From: Gemmatimonadota bacterium
GTDB taxonomy: Bacteria > Gemmatimonadota > Gemmatimonadetes > Palauibacterales > KS3-K002
Direction of reading: 5' to 3'
Assembly: GCA_020344015.1 (NCBI GenBank)
Contig: CP070812.1
Location: 2,203,748 to 2,267,747 of the forward strand
DNA length: 64,000 nt
Position numbers and translations under genes: made by a program. The notes beneath the pieces were generated by a model that was given only the letters and a program-made list of their open reading frames with translations, had not been told where the DNA came from and did not search any database. Positions 18,405 to 25,734 of this stretch are shown one piece after another. The first letter of the stretch is position 1; each line of letters begins with the position of its first letter.

Positions 18405-18767
18405 ATGGCCAGCTATCCTCCAGCACCCCCGACGGGCCGCTTCGAGATGTACTCGTGGTTGTTCATGAGGGTGTCGGGGATCGTTCTTTTGGTCATGGCC
18501 GTCTTCCACCTGCTGCTGATGCACTACGGTATCGGTGTCGAGCAGCTGAACTACCAGGTGGTCGCGACCCGTTGGGGTAGCCCATGGTGGAGGCTATACG
18601 ACTTCTTCCTGCTGCTGCTGGCGCTGACTCACGGAATGAATGGTGCGCGGATCCTCATGGATGAGTACCTGAGAGCAGGCGGCTGGCGTCTGGTTCTCAA
18701 GATCGTCTTGAGCCTGCTCTACCTGTTACTGCTCGTGATGGGCGCTTGGGTGATCGTGACTTTTTGA
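18405..18767 (+). CDS. sdhD: Succinate dehydrogenase membrane anchor SdhD
   Basis: A 120-residue, three-helix membrane protein that pairs with SdhC. SdhD features: FEMYSWLFMRVSGIVLLVMAVFHL-type first helix (about 13-36), then ALTHGMNGARILMDEY at about 73-88, and a hydrophobic third helix to the C-terminus. The start is ATG 18405, eight bases after GGGGAG; a GTG at 18399 sits too close to that ribosome-binding site. It begins two bases after the sdhC stop and is followed by sdhA after 15 bases, so sdhCDAB is one operon. Confidence 0.88.
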   Translation: MASYPPAPPTGRFEMYSWLFMRVSGIVLLVMAVFHLLLMHYGIGVEQLNYQVVATRWGSPWWRLYDFFLLLLALTHGMNGARILMDEYLRAGGWRLVLKIVLSLLYLLLLVMGAWVIVTF

Positions 18768-18782
18768 TGATGGGTCCCGTGA

Positions 18783-20534
18783 ATGTCGACACGCGTTGAA
18801 TTACATCGGCTAGACGCCGTCGTGGTAGGCGGGGGCGGAGCGGGCCTCGCCGCCGCGGTCTACCTGGCAAGGCAGCCCGGGATCCGTACGGGGGTCATCA
18901 GCAAGCTGTATCCTACGCGGTCTCACACGGGGACGGCTCAAGGCGGTGTCGGCGCGGCTCTGGGCAATTGCGACCCGGAAGGCGATTCCTGGGAATGGCA
19001 CATGTTCGACACGGTCAAGGGGAGCGACTACCTGGCCGACCAGGACGCTGTGGAGATCCTCTGTAGGGAGGCGATCGAGGTTGTCTACGAGCTCGAGCAC
19101 ATGGGGCTGCCGTTCAGCCGAACCGTCGACGGCCGCATAGCGCAACGCCGGTTCGGCGGCCACGCGCTAAACTTCGGTGAGAAACCGTCGCGGCGCGCCT
19201 GTTATGCTGCCGATCGCACCGGCCATATGATCCTCCAGACCCTTTACCAGCAGTGTATCAGGCAAAACGTGGAGTTCTACGACGAGTACCAGGTCGTCGA
19301 TCTGCTGGTCGAGGAAAACTGCTGTAAGGGTGTGGTCGCGATCGAGATCGCCACCGGCGTACTCCACGTATTCCAAGCGAAGGCGGTTCTGTTCGCCACC
19401 GGCGGTTGGGGTCGCATGTTCGAGATCACCTCGAACGCTGTGACCCTAACGGGCGACGCGCCGGCGCTGGTCTGGCGGCGCGGACTGCCGCTGGAGGACA
19501 TGGAGTTCTTTCAGATCCACCCGACCGGGATCTACAAGCTGGGCATCCTGATAACGGAGGGGGTGCGTGGCGAGGGCGGCGTCCTCAGGAACAGCGAGGG
19601 CGAGCGGTTCATGGAGGTCTACGCGCCGACGATGAAGGACCTGGCCTCGCGCGACGTCGTGTCGCGGGCGATTTACCTGGAGGTCAAGCAAGGGCGGGGG
19701 ATTGGCGGCAAAGCATACGTCAACCTGGACGCCACCCACCTGGGTCGCGAGTTGATAGAAGAGAAGCTGCCCGATGTAGCCGATTTCTGCCGGACATATA
19801 TCGGAATCGATCCTGCCATCGATCCCATGCCTGTCCAACCGACGGCCCACTACGCTATGGGCGGCCTCCCCACCGACCCGGACGGACGTCTGCTGGCCGA
19901 CGCCGATGGCTCGATAGTGGACGGCCTGTACGCGGCCGGTGAGTGTGCGTGTGTCTCGGTACACGGAGCCAACCGCCTAGGCACGAACTCGCTGCTCGAC
20001 CTGCTCGTCTTCGGCCGCCGCGCCGGTTTGCATATGGGCGTCTTCGCCGCCGGGTCCGATTACGCCGCTCTGCCAGACGATCCTACGGGTCCGGCAATCG
20101 AGGCGCTCGAGCGGATCCGCAACGGGAAGGGTGACCGTGCCGTCGTGATTCGCGACGAGATGCAGGCGGCGATGACAGAGCATGTCTCGGTGTTCCGAGA
20201 GGAGCCGGGGCTCGCGGAAGCGGTCGCGAAGATCGAGGAACTGCGCCAGCGGTTCCGTGGCGTGAAGATCGACGACACTAGCGAGAAGTTCAATCTCGAC
20301 CTTGTGGAGGCGTTCGAGCTCGGCTGCCTGCTCGACTGTGCTTACGCCACTGCAACAGCAGCCAGGAATCGTACGGAGAGCCGTGGCGCGCACTACAGAG
20401 AGGACTTTCAGGGGCGCAACGACCAGGAGTGGTTGAAACACACCTTCCAGAAACTGCGTGAGGGCGACAAGGTCGAGTTCAGTTACAGACAGGCCACGAT
20501 TACACGTTTCGAACCCAAGGAACGGGTGTACTAG
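18783..20534 (+). CDS. sdhA: Succinate dehydrogenase flavoprotein subunit SdhA
   Basis: A 583-residue flavoprotein that oxidises succinate to fumarate. The FAD-binding motif is AVVVGGGGAGLAAAV at 12-26. His48 in YPTRSHTGTAQGG is the covalent FAD attachment site. Substrate-site elements follow: QIHPTGIY near 245, the QPTAHYAMGG histidine region, and GANRLGTNSLLDLLVFGR near 400. The C-terminal helical domain ends in RVY. Length is normal. It is separated from sdhB by eight bases. Confidence 0.97.
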   Translation: MSTRVELHRLDAVVVGGGGAGLAAAVYLARQPGIRTGVISKLYPTRSHTGTAQGGVGAALGNCDPEGDSWEWHMFDTVKGSDYLADQDAVEILCREAIEVVYELEHMGLPFSRTVDGRIAQRRFGGHALNFGEKPSRRACYAADRTGHMILQTLYQQCIRQNVEFYDEYQVVDLLVEENCCKGVVAIEIATGVLHVFQAKAVLFATGGWGRMFEITSNAVTLTGDAPALVWRRGLPLEDMEFFQIHPTGIYKLGILITEGVRGEGGVLRNSEGERFMEVYAPTMKDLASRDVVSRAIYLEVKQGRGIGGKAYVNLDATHLGRELIEEKLPDVADFCRTYIGIDPAIDPMPVQPTAHYAMGGLPTDPDGRLLADADGSIVDGLYAAGECACVSVHGANRLGTNSLLDLLVFGRRAGLHMGVFAAGSDYAALPDDPTGPAIEALERIRNGKGDRAVVIRDEMQAAMTEHVSVFREEPGLAEAVAKIEELRQRFRGVKIDDTSEKFNLDLVEAFELGCLLDCAYATATAARNRTESRGAHYREDFQGRNDQEWLKHTFQKLREGDKVEFSYRQATITRFEPKERVY

Positions 20535-20542
20535 GGGGCGCC

Positions 20543-21241
20543 ATGCGGGTCCGCTTCGACATCAAGCGTTACGATCCTGAGAAGGACGAAGCGCCATACT
20601 TCCAGAACTACGAGGTCGAGTTGGGAGAGACCGACCGCGTTCTGGACGGCCTCAACGAGATCCGCTGGCGCCAAGACGGAACGCTGACCTTCAGACGGTC
20701 CTGTGAGCACGGCATCTGTGGGTCCGATGCGATGCGTATCAACGGCCGCAACAGGCTCGCCTGCAAGACGCTTATCCGCGAGGTGGGCAGGCGCGTGCGG
20801 ATCGAGCCGCTGCTTGGCTTTCCCGTCGTCAGAGATCTAGTTGTCGACCAGCAGCGCTTCTTTCAAGACTACCGCAGCGTTCTCCCATTCCTCGTGAACG
20901 ACGATCCGCCGCCGCCACGCGAGCGCCTGCAGAGCCCCGAGGCGCGGCGGCGCTTCGACGACACGACCAAGTGCATCCTTTGCGCCGCATGCACCACTGC
21001 TTGCCCGTCTGCCTGGGGCAACGATTCCTTCCTCGGGCCGGCGGCCATCGTTCAGGCCCATCGATTCATCTTCGACACCCGCGACCACGCCACGGTCGAG
21101 AGATTGGCCCGTCTGGCGGGACGCTGCGGGGTCTGGGCTTGCCGCACCGCTTACAATTGCACCATGGCCTGCCCTCGCGAGATACAGGTCACCCGGGCGA
21201 TCGCGGAGGTGAAGCGCGCTGCGCTACTGGGTGGCCCCTGA
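20543..21241 (+). CDS. sdhB: Succinate dehydrogenase iron-sulfur subunit SdhB
   Basis: A 232-residue electron-transfer subunit linking SdhA to quinone. The [2Fe-2S] site is Cys54, Cys59, Asp62 and Cys74 in SCEHGICGSDAMRING; Asp as third ligand is also found in E. coli SdhB and is not a defect. The [4Fe-4S] cysteines are 144, 147, 150 and 154 (CILCAACTTACP). The remaining cluster cysteines are 200, 206 and 210 in ACRTAYNCTMACP; Cys195 is nearby. The gene closes the sdhCDAB operon, and I see no terminator in the 79-base gap that follows. Confidence 0.96.
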   Translation: MRVRFDIKRYDPEKDEAPYFQNYEVELGETDRVLDGLNEIRWRQDGTLTFRRSCEHGICGSDAMRINGRNRLACKTLIREVGRRVRIEPLLGFPVVRDLVVDQQRFFQDYRSVLPFLVNDDPPPPRERLQSPEARRRFDDTTKCILCAACTTACPSAWGNDSFLGPAAIVQAHRFIFDTRDHATVERLARLAGRCGVWACRTAYNCTMACPREIQVTRAIAEVKRAALLGGP

Positions 21242-21247
21242 GGCAAG

Positions 21248-21276
21248 TTGTGCAGTAGGCGGTGTAAGTGTTTAAT
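21248..21276 (+). promoter_or_regulatory. Possible promoter after sdhB
   Basis: TTGTGC at 21248-21253 and TTTAAT at 21271-21276, spacer 17, upstream of the membrane-protein gene at 21321. The -35 element is weak. A short inverted repeat TAGGTC/GACCTA follows at 21288-21303. Confidence 0.3.
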
Positions 21277-21320
21277 TGCCAGTGTAGTAGGTCTAGCGAC
21301 CTAAGAGCGAATCAAGCGGG

Positions 21321-21965
21321 GTGACGGAGGGTCCCATCGGGGGTTTGGGCGTGGACTATCTCACCTTTCTGATACAGTGGTATAACTGGCCGTACCTGGG
21401 CGGGCTTCTCGTGCTGGCCCTGTCGTTGGCCCGACCGGCTATCCTAGAGGCGCTGGGAATCCGACTGGGTGGCTGGCTGGGACTGAAGCGAGCCTCGGGC
21501 ATTCCTGTGCTGCGTGCCTTTACGGTGGCGCTGGGCGTGGTGGGGCTCACGGTGAATGGTGCGTTCCATGACTACTGGCCTGCGGCGCAAGAGCGGGGAT
21601 TCGTCCCCGGCCTGGTAGTGACGGTCCTGCTTGCCGCGGTCGTAACGCGGCTGGTGGGGCGAGTGTTTGAGGAGCACTTTCCGGAATTCAAGGCGGTGAG
21701 CTGGGGTGAGAGCGGTCTGAGCGGGAGAGAAGGCCGGGTGGTGAGCCGGATGGTGAGTGCGGACTACCGGGCCGGTCGCGCTCACGTGATGGGTGAGGAT
21801 GAGACGCTGCATACCGTTATGTGCAAGACCAAGGGAAGCGAGATTCCTCTCGGGGCTTTGGTGGTACTCGGCGACTATGATGATGAAGACGGCCGCTACT
21901 TCGTTGAGCAACTCGACGACCGCAGGGTGCGGCAGGAGTCGTCGGAGAAGGAAGTGGATGAATGA
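21321..21965 (+). CDS. Membrane protein with C-terminal OB-fold-like (NfeD/YqiJ-type) domain
   Basis: A 214-residue protein. The first half has about three membrane helices (about 28-44, 66-82, 95-112) linked by a GGWLGLKRASG loop. The second half (about 125-205) begins LSGREGRVVSRMVSADYRAGRAHV and alternates strands to PLGALVVLGDYDDEDGRYFVEQL. That is the layout of the small OB-fold domains found behind membrane segments in NfeD- and YqiJ-like proteins, which often work with flotillins. No flotillin gene is here. The start is uncertain: GTG 21321 is used, with GTG 21351 as an alternative. It runs into the peptidase gene with about 7 bases between. Confidence 0.55.
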   Translation: MTEGPIGGLGVDYLTFLIQWYNWPYLGGLLVLALSLARPAILEALGIRLGGWLGLKRASGIPVLRAFTVALGVVGLTVNGAFHDYWPAAQERGFVPGLVVTVLLAAVVTRLVGRVFEEHFPEFKAVSWGESGLSGREGRVVSRMVSADYRAGRAHVMGEDETLHTVMCKTKGSEIPLGALVVLGDYDDEDGRYFVEQLDDRRVRQESSEKEVDE

Positions 21966-21972
21966 GGGTTGG

Positions 21973-23595
21973 ATGATGAGGCGGGATCTCCTGTCGCTTT
22001 GGCTGGCGTTGGCTAGCCTGGCGATCCCGGGCTGCTCGGTCGACGAAGGTGCCAGCGGGCTTGCTGTCATAACTGCAGAGGGCTTCGATGCGCACCTGCG
22101 TTTTCTCGCCAGCGACGTCCTGGAAGGGCGCGCACCAGCGAGCGAGGGGGCGGAGCTGGCGGCCCTCTACGTCGCGACACAGTTCGAGCTTGCCGGCCTA
22201 CACCCCGTGGTTGGGGATTCCAGTTTCTTGCAGCCGGTCCCGCTGGCAGCCGTGACCTCACGGCCGAGGCTAGTTTTTCGGGCGCGCGGTGGTGCCTCAT
22301 TCGAGGCGGCGTATGGGCCCGATTTCGTCGCCTGGTCGTCGAGGCCGGCCGAGCCGACGCAGATCGAGAGCGAGCTCGTGTTTGTCGGCTACGGGATCTC
22401 CGCCCCGGAAGCGGGCTGGGACGACTACAAGGATGTTGATGTCAGCGGGAAGGTCCTGTTGATGTTGCTGAATGATCCCGGCCCCGCTACGCCGGGTCGT
22501 TTCCGGGGGGACACGCTCACCTACTACGGATTGCCTGACTACAAGTACGGAGAGGCGGCTCGACGAGGCGCGCTGGGGGCGATTCTGATCCACGCGCGCG
22601 ATTTGGCTGGCTACGGGTGGCACCACGTTGAGAGTGTCCGCAGGCGCGAGCAGCTGCAACTGGAACCGCCGCCGGGGGCTCCGCGCCCGGAATTCCAGGC
22701 CCTGATGAGTCGGGCCGCGTCGGAGACGATCGTAGCGATGGCCGGCCTCGACTTCGCGACGCTCCTCGAGTCGGCAACCTCGGAGAACTTCCGCCCGATA
22801 GCCGTCGGTCTATCCGTGTCGGCCAGCGTGAGGAGCGAGGTTCGGCATCTGGTTGATGCCAACGTGGCCGGGTTGCTGCCCGGGACCGACCCCGAGTTGG
22901 CCGACGAAGTAGTTGTGTTCACGTCACACTTCGACAATCTCGGGATAGGTCCGGCTGTCGATTCGGATTCGATCTACAACGGAGCGTACGACAACGCTTC
23001 GGGCACCGCGATGCTCATCTTGCTAGCCGAGGCGTTTGCTCGGCTGCCCGAGCGACCGGCCCGGTCGATACTCTTTCTAGCCGTGACGGCCGACCAGCCG
23101 GATCTCCTAGGGACAAGTTATTACGTGGAGAACCCACTGGTGCCGCTCGAGTCGACCGTGGCCAACGTCAACCTCGATGGCGTCAATCTGTGGGGGCCCA
23201 CGTATGACATAGTGGCGATCACGGGTAGGGCCTCGAGTCTCGACGAGGCCGTGGTGCGCGCGGCGGCCGCCGAAGATCTCAGGCTCGAGGGCGACCGGGC
23301 ACCGGAACAGGGTCACCGGTACGGATCGGGTCAGTTCACCTTCATGCGAGCCGGCGTCCCTGCGGTCTACATCGGGCACGGCCTGGACTTCATCGGGCAG
23401 ATGCCGGGCTGGGGTACTCGGATGATGAGCGACTACCGCGAGGAACACTATCGTCAGCCGAGCGACGAGTACCGGCCGGACGCGGACCTGCGTGGCGCTG
23501 TGCAGCAGGGGCGGGTCGCGTTTCGGGTAGGGCTCGCCGTGGCGAACGCCCGGGAACGGCCAAGTTGGATTGAAGAATTGGGAGCTGGGAATTGA
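21973..23595 (+). CDS. M28 family metallopeptidase lipoprotein with altered active-site pair
   Basis: A 540-residue exported protein of the M28 aminopeptidase type. A lipoprotein signal ends IPGC (Cys21). Residues about 120-260 contain an inserted PA-like domain (VFVGYGISAPEAGWDDYKD, VSGKVLLML). The M28 metal motifs are VFTSHFDNLG, YNGAYDNASGTAML, VNLDGVNLWG and a late HYRQPSDEY histidine. The usual TAEE pair (catalytic base and metal ligand) reads TADQ here, so activity is uncertain. ATG 21973 is used; ATG 21958, with a better ribosome-binding site (GGAGAAGG), is a real alternative adding five residues. The last codons run into the intergenic repeat that follows. Confidence 0.82.
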   Translation: MMRRDLLSLWLALASLAIPGCSVDEGASGLAVITAEGFDAHLRFLASDVLEGRAPASEGAELAALYVATQFELAGLHPVVGDSSFLQPVPLAAVTSRPRLVFRARGGASFEAAYGPDFVAWSSRPAEPTQIESELVFVGYGISAPEAGWDDYKDVDVSGKVLLMLLNDPGPATPGRFRGDTLTYYGLPDYKYGEAARRGALGAILIHARDLAGYGWHHVESVRRREQLQLEPPPGAPRPEFQALMSRAASETIVAMAGLDFATLLESATSENFRPIAVGLSVSASVRSEVRHLVDANVAGLLPGTDPELADEVVVFTSHFDNLGIGPAVDSDSIYNGAYDNASGTAMLILLAEAFARLPERPARSILFLAVTADQPDLLGTSYYVENPLVPLESTVANVNLDGVNLWGPTYDIVAITGRASSLDEAVVRAAAAEDLRLEGDRAPEQGHRYGSGQFTFMRAGVPAVYIGHGLDFIGQMPGWGTRMMSDYREEHYRQPSDEYRPDADLRGAVQQGRVAFRVGLAVANARERPSWIEELGAGN

Positions 23596-23780
23596 ATGCC
23601 AGGTATCCGTGGAATCCGTGGCATTCGGGAATCACGCATTCGGGAGCTCAGATTCGGTAATCCCGGATTCCCGGATTCCGAATCCCGGAGTCCCCAATAC
23701 CACGGATACCACGGATTCCACGGATTCTGGCATTCCGCGTACCCGGATTCCCGATTTCCCGAATTCCGGACTTCCCAGCC
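23588..23780 (+). repeat. Nested inverted-repeat array, GGAATCC/ATTCGGG type, between M28 gene and dcd
   Basis: About 190 bases built from short variants of ATTCGGGA and ATCCGTGG in both orientations. An outer pair can fold: GAATGCCAGGTATCCGTGG (from 23594) against the inverted units CCACGGATTCTGGCATTC (ending about 23735). Inside it lies a near-palindrome opening GATTCGG at 23651-23657 and closing CCGAATC at 23678-23684. Further ATTCCCG units run to the dcd stop codon. The array starts inside the last codons of the peptidase gene and ends at the dcd stop, so it fills the gap completely. Confidence 0.85.
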
Positions 23781-24335
23781 TTAAATCTTCGGCAGAGTAA
23801 CTCCGACCTGCTTCTGGTACTTGCCTTTCCGGTCGCCGTAGCTGACCTCGCACGCCTCGTCAGACTCGAAGAACAGGACCTGCGAGATCCCCTCGCCGGC
23901 ATAGATCTTGGCCGGCAGAGGCGTCGTGTTGGAGATCTCCAGCGTGACGTGCCCTTCCCACTCAGGCTCGAAGGGCGTCACGTTGGTGATGATCCCGCAG
24001 CGGGCGTACGTCGACTTGCCCACGCAGATCGTCATGATCGTGCGCGGTATGCGGAAATACTCGACCGACGATGCCAGGGCGAAGGAATTGGGCGGGATGA
24101 TGCAAACGTCGCCCTCGTACTCGACGAATGACCGCGCGTCGAACTCCTTCGGGTCTACGATGGCGCTGTTGACGTTGGTGAAGATCCGGAAGTTCCGGGC
24201 CACCCGCATGTCGTAGCCGTAGGAGCTCAGTCCGAACGAGATTACCCCCTCTCGCACCTGCTTCTCCTCGAACGGTTCGATCATCCCGTGTTCGAGGGCC
24301 ATCGCGCGGATCCAGCGGTCGCTCTTGATGCTCAA
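23781..24335 (-). CDS. dcd: dCTP deaminase
   Basis: A 184-residue trimeric enzyme that deaminates dCTP to dUTP, feeding dTTP synthesis. The family N-terminus [10 protein letters not shown] is produced only from a TTG start at 24333-24335; an in-frame stop lies a few codons upstream and the next ATG would remove the conserved SIKSDRWI. Active-site and nucleotide-binding elements are visible: SSYGYDMR at 38-45, GKSTYARCG at 106-114, and HVTLEISN at 129-136 with the catalytic Glu133. The gene stands alone on the minus strand and is flanked on both sides by the same class of repeat; the upstream copy contains its start codon. Confidence 0.93.
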   Translation of the reverse strand: MSIKSDRWIRAMALEHGMIEPFEEKQVREGVISFGLSSYGYDMRVARNFRIFTNVNSAIVDPKEFDARSFVEYEGDVCIIPPNSFALASSVEYFRIPRTIMTICVGKSTYARCGIITNVTPFEPEWEGHVTLEISNTTPLPAKIYAGEGISQVLFFESDEACEVSYGDRKGKYQKQVGVTLPKI

Positions 24336-24370
24336 GTAGTCAAGTAGTCAAGGATTCCCGAATTCCCAAG
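24333..24370 (+). repeat. Direct repeat plus ATTCCCGAATTCCC unit upstream of dcd
   Basis: CAAGTAGT occurs twice in tandem (24333-24340, 24341-24348), followed by CAAGGATTCCCGAATTCCCA. The second part matches the units of the array on the other side of dcd. The first CAA is the complement of the dcd TTG start codon. Confidence 0.75.
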
Positions 24371-24492
24371 GCGCCGGGTGGCACGAATATAGCGCCAAGG
24401 TGGGTGGCATCAAGGTGGATTTTTCTTGGACATTGTCACCCCGGACATGTGGATAAGTCTTTGACAGGGATGTGGGTGGGGTGGAATTTCTA

Positions 24493-24520
24493 TTGACAGG
24501 TCCTGGGTCGATGTTATTAT
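24493..24520 (+). promoter_or_regulatory. Strong sigma-70-type promoter for the nuo operon
   Basis: Consensus TTGACA at 24493-24498 and TATTAT at 24515-24520 with a 16-base spacer. The predicted start near 24527 gives a leader of about 40 bases to nuoA. A second TTGACA at 24461-24466 lacks a convincing -10 partner. The 231-base gap from dcd to nuoA otherwise contains the dcd-side repeat and a G-rich stretch at 24466-24484. Confidence 0.7.
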
Positions 24521-24566
24521 GGCCGCGCTTTCTGGCCAATTCTCGAGCGTTGGGGGATGACCGACG

Positions 24567-24923
24567 ATGCTGCGGGAGTACATACCCGTCCTGATGATCT
24601 TCGCCATGAGCTTGGGCGCGGGCGCCATCATGGTGATTGGCTCGGCCATCTTCAGCAACTATCGGCCGACGACGGTCAAGAAAGAGGCGTACGAATCGGG
24701 CATGCCACCGGTAGGCGATGCGCGGGAGCGGTTCGCGGTGAAATACTACATCGTGGCGATGCTGTTCTTGTTGTTCGACGTGGAGGTGGTGTTTCTGTTC
24801 ACGTGGGGTGCCGTATTTCGCCGGCTGGGGCTGTTTGGGTATGTGGCGATCATGATCTTTATCGTGCTGTTGATCGCCGGTTTGCTGTACGAGTGGAGGA
24901 AGGGCGCTCTGGAGTGGGACTGA
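24567..24923 (+). CDS. nuoA: NADH-quinone oxidoreductase subunit A
   Basis: A 118-residue membrane subunit of complex I, with three helices (about 8-30, 61-82, 88-108). The conserved loop YESGMPPVGDARERFAVKYY and the acidic membrane motif FLLFDVEVVFLF are diagnostic of NuoA, which lines the entry to the quinone cavity. It is the first gene of a 14.1-kb operon, nuoA to nuoN, in the standard bacterial order. Confidence 0.96.
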   Translation: MLREYIPVLMIFAMSLGAGAIMVIGSAIFSNYRPTTVKKEAYESGMPPVGDARERFAVKYYIVAMLFLLFDVEVVFLFTWGAVFRRLGLFGYVAIMIFIVLLIAGLLYEWRKGALEWD

Positions 24924-24976
24924 CGCCTTTCCAGCCTGGGTAACGAAGTCGGAGGGGTCTGGGGCAAAGACGTAGC

Positions 24977-25654
24977 ATGTCAAAGGGAAGCGAGAGCGCG
25001 GGAAGCGGCGCGCGAAGTCAGGTAGAGACCGAGATACCGCGCAATTGGTTCATCGCGAAGCTCGACGACCTGGTTGTCAACTGGGCGCGGCGCGGTAGCC
25101 TTTGGCCGATGCCGTTTGGCACGGCCTGTTGTGCCATAGAGATGATGGCGGCGGCGGCCTCGAAGTACGACATGGCGCGTTACGGCATGGAGCGCATGGG
25201 GTACACGCCACGGCAGGCGGATGTCATGATCGTAGCCGGTCGGGTGAGCTACAAGATGGCCCCAGTAATGCGCCGGATCTGGGACCAGATGCCCCAGCCC
25301 AAGTGGTGTATCAGCATGGGGGCCTGCGCTTCAACCGGAGGCGTATTCGACACGTACACGTTGATGCAGGGGATCGACACGGTCGTCCCGGTTGACGTCT
25401 ACGTGCCCGGGTGTCCGCCGCGTCCCGAAGGACTGCTGTACGCGCTGCTGATGATCCAGGAGAAGATCAAAGGCGAGTCGGTGATTGACCCGCGGTCGCG
25501 CGAGGAGGACCCGGAGCGCGTCGGCAAGCCTCACCTGACGCCGGAGGAAATAGAGCACATCGCCGAGCCGTTCGGGAACTCGACGTTCCAGAACCGGGTC
25601 AGTGGACTCGAGAGCTCGTCTCCCATCCATCGCCCGGGCGATCGCAAGGAGTGA
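24977..25654 (+). CDS. nuoB: NADH-quinone oxidoreductase subunit B
   Basis: A 225-residue subunit carrying cluster N2, the last iron-sulfur centre before quinone. Ligands are the adjacent Cys51-Cys52 ([10 protein letters not shown]), Cys117 (MGACAST) and Cys146 (PGCPPRPE). Both ends are longer than in short homologues: about 20 residues precede the core, and about 45 residues after it are charged and probably flexible. The neighbouring NuoD domain contributes the other side of the quinone site. Confidence 0.96.
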   Translation: MSKGSESAGSGARSQVETEIPRNWFIAKLDDLVVNWARRGSLWPMPFGTACCAIEMMAAAASKYDMARYGMERMGYTPRQADVMIVAGRVSYKMAPVMRRIWDQMPQPKWCISMGACASTGGVFDTYTLMQGIDTVVPVDVYVPGCPPRPEGLLYALLMIQEKIKGESVIDPRSREEDPERVGKPHLTPEEIEHIAEPFGNSTFQNRVSGLESSSPIHRPGDRKE

Positions 25655-25734
25655 CGGATTCTGCTGGGTCGTGAGACTCCTACCTGAACCACAGGTCGGA
25701 TTGTATGCCGCCGAGGACTGTCTCGGGTAAACAT

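Noticed and set aside
20702-20767. Asp instead of Cys as third [2Fe-2S] ligand in SdhB
   Set aside because: The same Asp is present in functional E. coli SdhB, so it is a known variant rather than a defect.
23596-23781. Open frames across the repeat array with GIRGIRE and GYHGFHGF-like periodic peptides
   Set aside because: The periodicity comes from the DNA repeats. Several frames are open on both strands, there is no ribosome-binding site, and the stop lies at the dcd boundary.
24461-24489. Second TTGACA upstream of the nuo promoter
   Set aside because: The hexamer at the right spacing (GAATTT) is a poor -10; the downstream promoter is clearly better.
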